Assembly: GCA_019217005.1 (NCBI GenBank)
Contig: JAHBNG010000077.1
Span: forward strand, 1-64,000
Length of the DNA stretch: 64,000 nt
Source of the DNA: Chloroflexi bacterium TSY
Lineage (GTDB): Bacteria > Chloroflexota > Anaerolineae > Caldilineales > Caldilineaceae
Direction of reading: 5' to 3'
A program made the position numbers and the translations under genes. Below are positions 63,850-64,000 of the stretch, one piece after another. Within the stretch, counting starts at the first letter, position 1. Each line of letters begins with the position of its first letter. The notes under the pieces were generated by a model, which saw only the letters and a program-made list of their open reading frames with translations, was not told the origin of the DNA and did not search any database.

Positions 63850-64000
63850 ATGACAAAGGAGAGAATGACTTTGACGCGAGAATCGACACAAACTGACCAT
63901 TTTTGTTCGAGGAAGGCGAATAATCCCTTGTTCCAAGACAATCGTCCCCGTCCTTCCCGAACGAGTCGACCAAGCTTGAGGTGCTGCTTGGCAGATGGGA
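63850..64000 (+). CDS. Partial open frame at window edge
   Basis: Open from the ATG at 63850 (MTKERMTLTRESTQTDHF) to the window end. A second ATG at 63865 lies after AAGGAG but very close to it. Its residues are basic and polar, with nothing recognisable in the visible 50. It could be the next injection-system gene. Confidence 0.4.
   Translation, partial: MTKERMTLTRESTQTDHFCSRKANNPLFQDNRPRPSRTSRPSLRCCLADG

Noticed and set aside
63785..63973. Minus-strand 62-residue frame at the window end
   Set aside because: No ribosome site; the plus strand carries a frame with a plausible start over the same bases.
1..64000. tRNA, rRNA or known riboswitch
   Set aside because: I found no cloverleaf with CCA-type end, no rRNA-like sequence and no conserved riboswitch core by eye; a covariance-model scan would be needed to exclude them.

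Overview
The window looks like a chromosomal segment of a filamentous-type Chloroflexota bacterium; this is inferred from gene content, not from any search. Supporting features are a MalT-like regulator carrying an N-terminal BTAD domain, a Thr/Pro-rich secreted protein ending in an aromatic-Leu-Pro motif, a sigma factor/bifunctional-nuclease/Clp-N fusion, a caspase plus nSTAND ATPase locus and a contractile injection system. Base composition is moderate, and the region is unusually dense in insertion sequences and short palindromic repeats.

Layout. 1-12 kb is a secreted-toxin island: a very large protein cut by an IS982 element, a secreted Thr/Pro-rich protein, then an SpvB/RHS toxin with a signal peptide and a variable C-terminus, split by one frameshift. 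12.7-17.6 kb holds a Cys-rich peptide gene, a divergent XRE-regulator locus broken apart by three insertions, and a DUF433/DUF5615 toxin-antitoxin pair. 18.1-26.0 kb is a decayed caspase plus nSTAND conflict system carrying two inverted ISAzo13-type copies and one unclassified IS. 26-58 kb is mostly housekeeping and regulatory: RIO kinase, P-loop kinase, XRE regulator plus phosphatase, rRNA methyltransferase, a DsbA-like selenoprotein, PyrF-PyrE fusion, DUF1992, LysR, cupin plus PfkB kinase, DinB, DUF937, selenoprotein MsrA, MerR, BTAD-LuxR regulator, EF-G, methyltransferase, sigma-BFN-ClpN fusion, a catalytically degenerate beta-lactamase-fold protein and a TauE permease. 58.9-64 kb begins a contractile injection system (sheath, tube, likely accessory proteins), itself interspersed with repeats.

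Main points. (1) Removing an IS from the caspase gene restores a C-terminal helical motif almost identical to the N-terminus of the neighbouring nSTAND ATPase, pointing to a homotypic adaptor joining effector and sensor. (2) Two genes, a DsbA-like lipoprotein and MsrA, have an in-frame TGA exactly at the catalytic Cys, each followed by a hairpin with a G-first triloop, so this organism very probably decodes selenocysteine. (3) A 155-bp non-autonomous element (seven copies, six with perfect 8-bp target duplications) and a 215-bp element (three copies) interrupt genes whose frames are restored exactly when the insertions are removed. (4) Many other frameshifts lie at homopolymers and should be checked against reads before being called biological.
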